Shown here: in pieces, positions 63,301 through 64,000 of the stretch
Position numbering within the stretch: the first letter of the stretch is position 1
Layout: each line of letters begins with the position of its first letter
Source: Taudactylus pleione
Taxonomy: Eukaryota; Chordata; Amphibia; Anura; Myobatrachidae
DNA: 64,000 bases
Direction: 5' to 3'
Assembly: GCA_031769625.1 (NCBI GenBank)
Contig: JAUIMM010000601.1
Location: 5,356,001 to 5,420,000, forward strand
Program-made: the position numbers and the translations under genes
The notes under the pieces: model-generated
What the model saw: the letters and a program-made list of their open reading frames with translations, nothing else
Told to the model about the DNA's origin: nothing
The model's database searches: none

Positions 63301-64000
63301 ATGAGGCAGAAGTATGTGTGCGGGGGAAAGTGTGATGGTGCAGCATGAGGCAGTGAGATCTGTGAGGGGGAAAGTGTGATGGTGCAGCATGTGGCAGTTG
63401 GATGAGTGAGGGGTAAGTGTGATGGTGCAACATGAGGCAGTGGGATTTGTGAGGTGGAAAGTTTAATGGTGCAGCATGAGGCAGTGGGATCTGTGAGGGG
63501 GAAAGTGTGATGGTGCAGCATGAGGCAGTAGGATCTGTGAGGGGGAAACTGTGATGGTGCAGCATGAGGCAGTTGGATGTGTGTGGGGGAAAGTGTGATT
63601 GTGCAGCATGAGGCAGTGGGATCTGTTAGGGGGAATGTGTGATGGTGCAGCATGAGGCAGTAGGATCTGTGAGGGGTAAACTGTGATGGTGCAGCATGAG
63701 GCAGTGGGATGTGTGAGTGGGAAAGTGTGATGGTGCAGCATGAGGTTGTGGGATCTGTGAGGGGGAAAATGTGATGGTGCAGCATGAGGCAGTGGGATCT
63801 TTTGAGGGGGAAAGTGTGATGGTGCAGCATTAGGCAGTGGGATCTGTTAAGGGTGAAAGTGTGATGGTGCAGCATGAGGCAGTGGGATGTGTTAAGGGGG
63901 AAAGTGTAATGGTGCAGCATGAGGCAGTGGGATCTGTTGAGGGGGTAACATTGCTGGTGCAGCATGAGGCAATGAGATCTGTTGAGGTGGAAAGTGTGAT
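56402..64000 (+). repeat. 1,850/1,940-bp higher-order array, about four units
   Basis: Unit 1 is about 56402-58252, unit 2 about 58252-60574, unit 3 about 60575-62052 and unit 4 from 62052 to beyond the window. A given marker, such as the CATGGTGAAAGTG variant, steps by 1,850, 1,940 and 1,850 bp (57019, 58869, 60809, 62659), so units 2 and 4 are in register at 3,790 bp. Unit 2 carries an extra tail at 60103-60545, and unit 3 starts part-way into the unit. Near 59930 unit 2 differs from units 1 and 3, with GGGAAATGTGATGG and a GCATGATGCAG monomer where they have GCATGAGGTTGTGGG. Confidence 0.86.
60103..60545 (+). repeat. Block related to 1108-1547 and 5780-6219
   Basis: This block holds GGTAACATTG at about 60153 and the two-base insertion CATATGAGG at 60261, at a constant offset of 58,995 from positions 1159 and 1266. 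It differs from the left-end copies by several substitutions, for example TTGCTGGTGC against TTGATGGTGC, and by one G in a G run near 60330. The start of the same block is seen again at 63893-64000. Confidence 0.84.

Larger units (their letters stand above)
1..64000 (+). repeat. 44-bp satellite array filling the whole window
   Basis: Every line of the sequence is built from one unit that recurs every 44 bp with point changes and small indels. With the unit phased at its first GTGATGG, the conserved blocks are GTGATGGTGCAGC at positions 1-13, ATGAGGCAG at 14-22, GGGATCTG at 24-31 and GAGGGGGAAAG at 33-43. Length variants include 45 bp (CTGTTGAG in place of CTGTGAG), 41 bp (GATGTGCAGC together with GGGTTCTGAGG), 46 bp and 50 bp. 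The consensus is 21 G, 10 A, 9 T and 4 C and has no CpG. No unique sequence, transposon or gene interrupts it, and both window ends fall inside a monomer. A block this long fits a eukaryotic satellite; I do not recognise the family and cannot tell whether it is centromeric, subtelomeric or interstitial. Confidence 0.98.

Noticed and set aside
1..64000. Hundreds of long minus-strand open reading frames as His/Pro/Ser-rich protein genes
   Set aside because: They follow from a stop-free repeat unit, overlap in all three frames, begin at ATG codons that recur in every unit, and show no domain, no codon bias between frames and no protection from frameshifts.
1..64000. CRISPR array
   Set aside because: There are no unique spacers between conserved direct repeats. 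The whole unit is repetitive and adjoining units differ only by point changes.
1..64000. Minisatellite recombination signals (PRDM9-type CCNCCNTNNCCNC, Chi-like cores) or a CENP-B box
   Set aside because: The C-rich strand has CCCCCTCACAG and CCCACTGCC, but neither fits the full 13-base pattern in the consensus. No CENP-B box pattern was seen.
1..64000. Transposon, retroelement, tRNA or rRNA sequence inside the array
   Set aside because: Reading through the window I found no stretch longer than a few bases that departs from the 44-bp pattern.

Overview
The whole window is one tandem repeat array. From the first base to the last, the sequence is a head-to-tail run of about 1,450 copies of a 44-bp unit. 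I found no unique flanking sequence, transposon insertion, RNA gene or credible protein gene, and the array runs off both ends. A satellite of this size points to a large eukaryotic genome. I do not recognise the 44-bp family and nothing else in the window allows a taxonomic call. The plus strand of the unit is about 48% G and 9% C, and the consensus contains no CpG.

Above the 44-bp level the array is a chain of overlapping and nested segmental tandem duplications, visible because distinctive variant monomers recur at fixed offsets. From left to right: a 4,672-bp repeat that returns the first 1,547 bases at 4673-6219; a large unit at 6410-12956 repeated at 12957-20815, each copy holding an older 573-bp tandem duplication and the second also a private 1.27-kb duplication; a 2,283-bp pair at 20228-24793; a 4,567-bp pair at 23607-32785; a 4,699-bp pair at 33367-42800; a 2,592-bp pair at 41489-46672; a 2,411-bp period at 45240-50955; a local triplication at 50951-51645; a 5.3-kb segment at 52024-57368 that matches 32320-37970 except for losses of 262 bp and 44 bp; and an alternating 1,850/1,940-bp array from about 56400 to the end.

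Two monomer styles alternate in blocks. One is uniform and GATCTGTGAG-rich and fills most of 6-21 kb and many later blocks. The other is diverse and GATGTGTGAG-rich and fills 1.5-4.7 kb, 56-64 kb and several modules between 21 and 45 kb. A landmark variant (TTCAGCATGAAGCTATGAG) first appears at 9765 and then recurs, usually 790 or 570 bp apart, to about 54890.

Very long open frames cover the minus strand, up to 1,380 codons. They arise because the reverse complement of the unit has no stop codon in any frame and 44 is not a multiple of 3, so each frame cycles through all three phases every 132 bp. I treat them as by-products of composition, not genes. Sub-boundaries are accurate to about one monomer because they were placed by eye.
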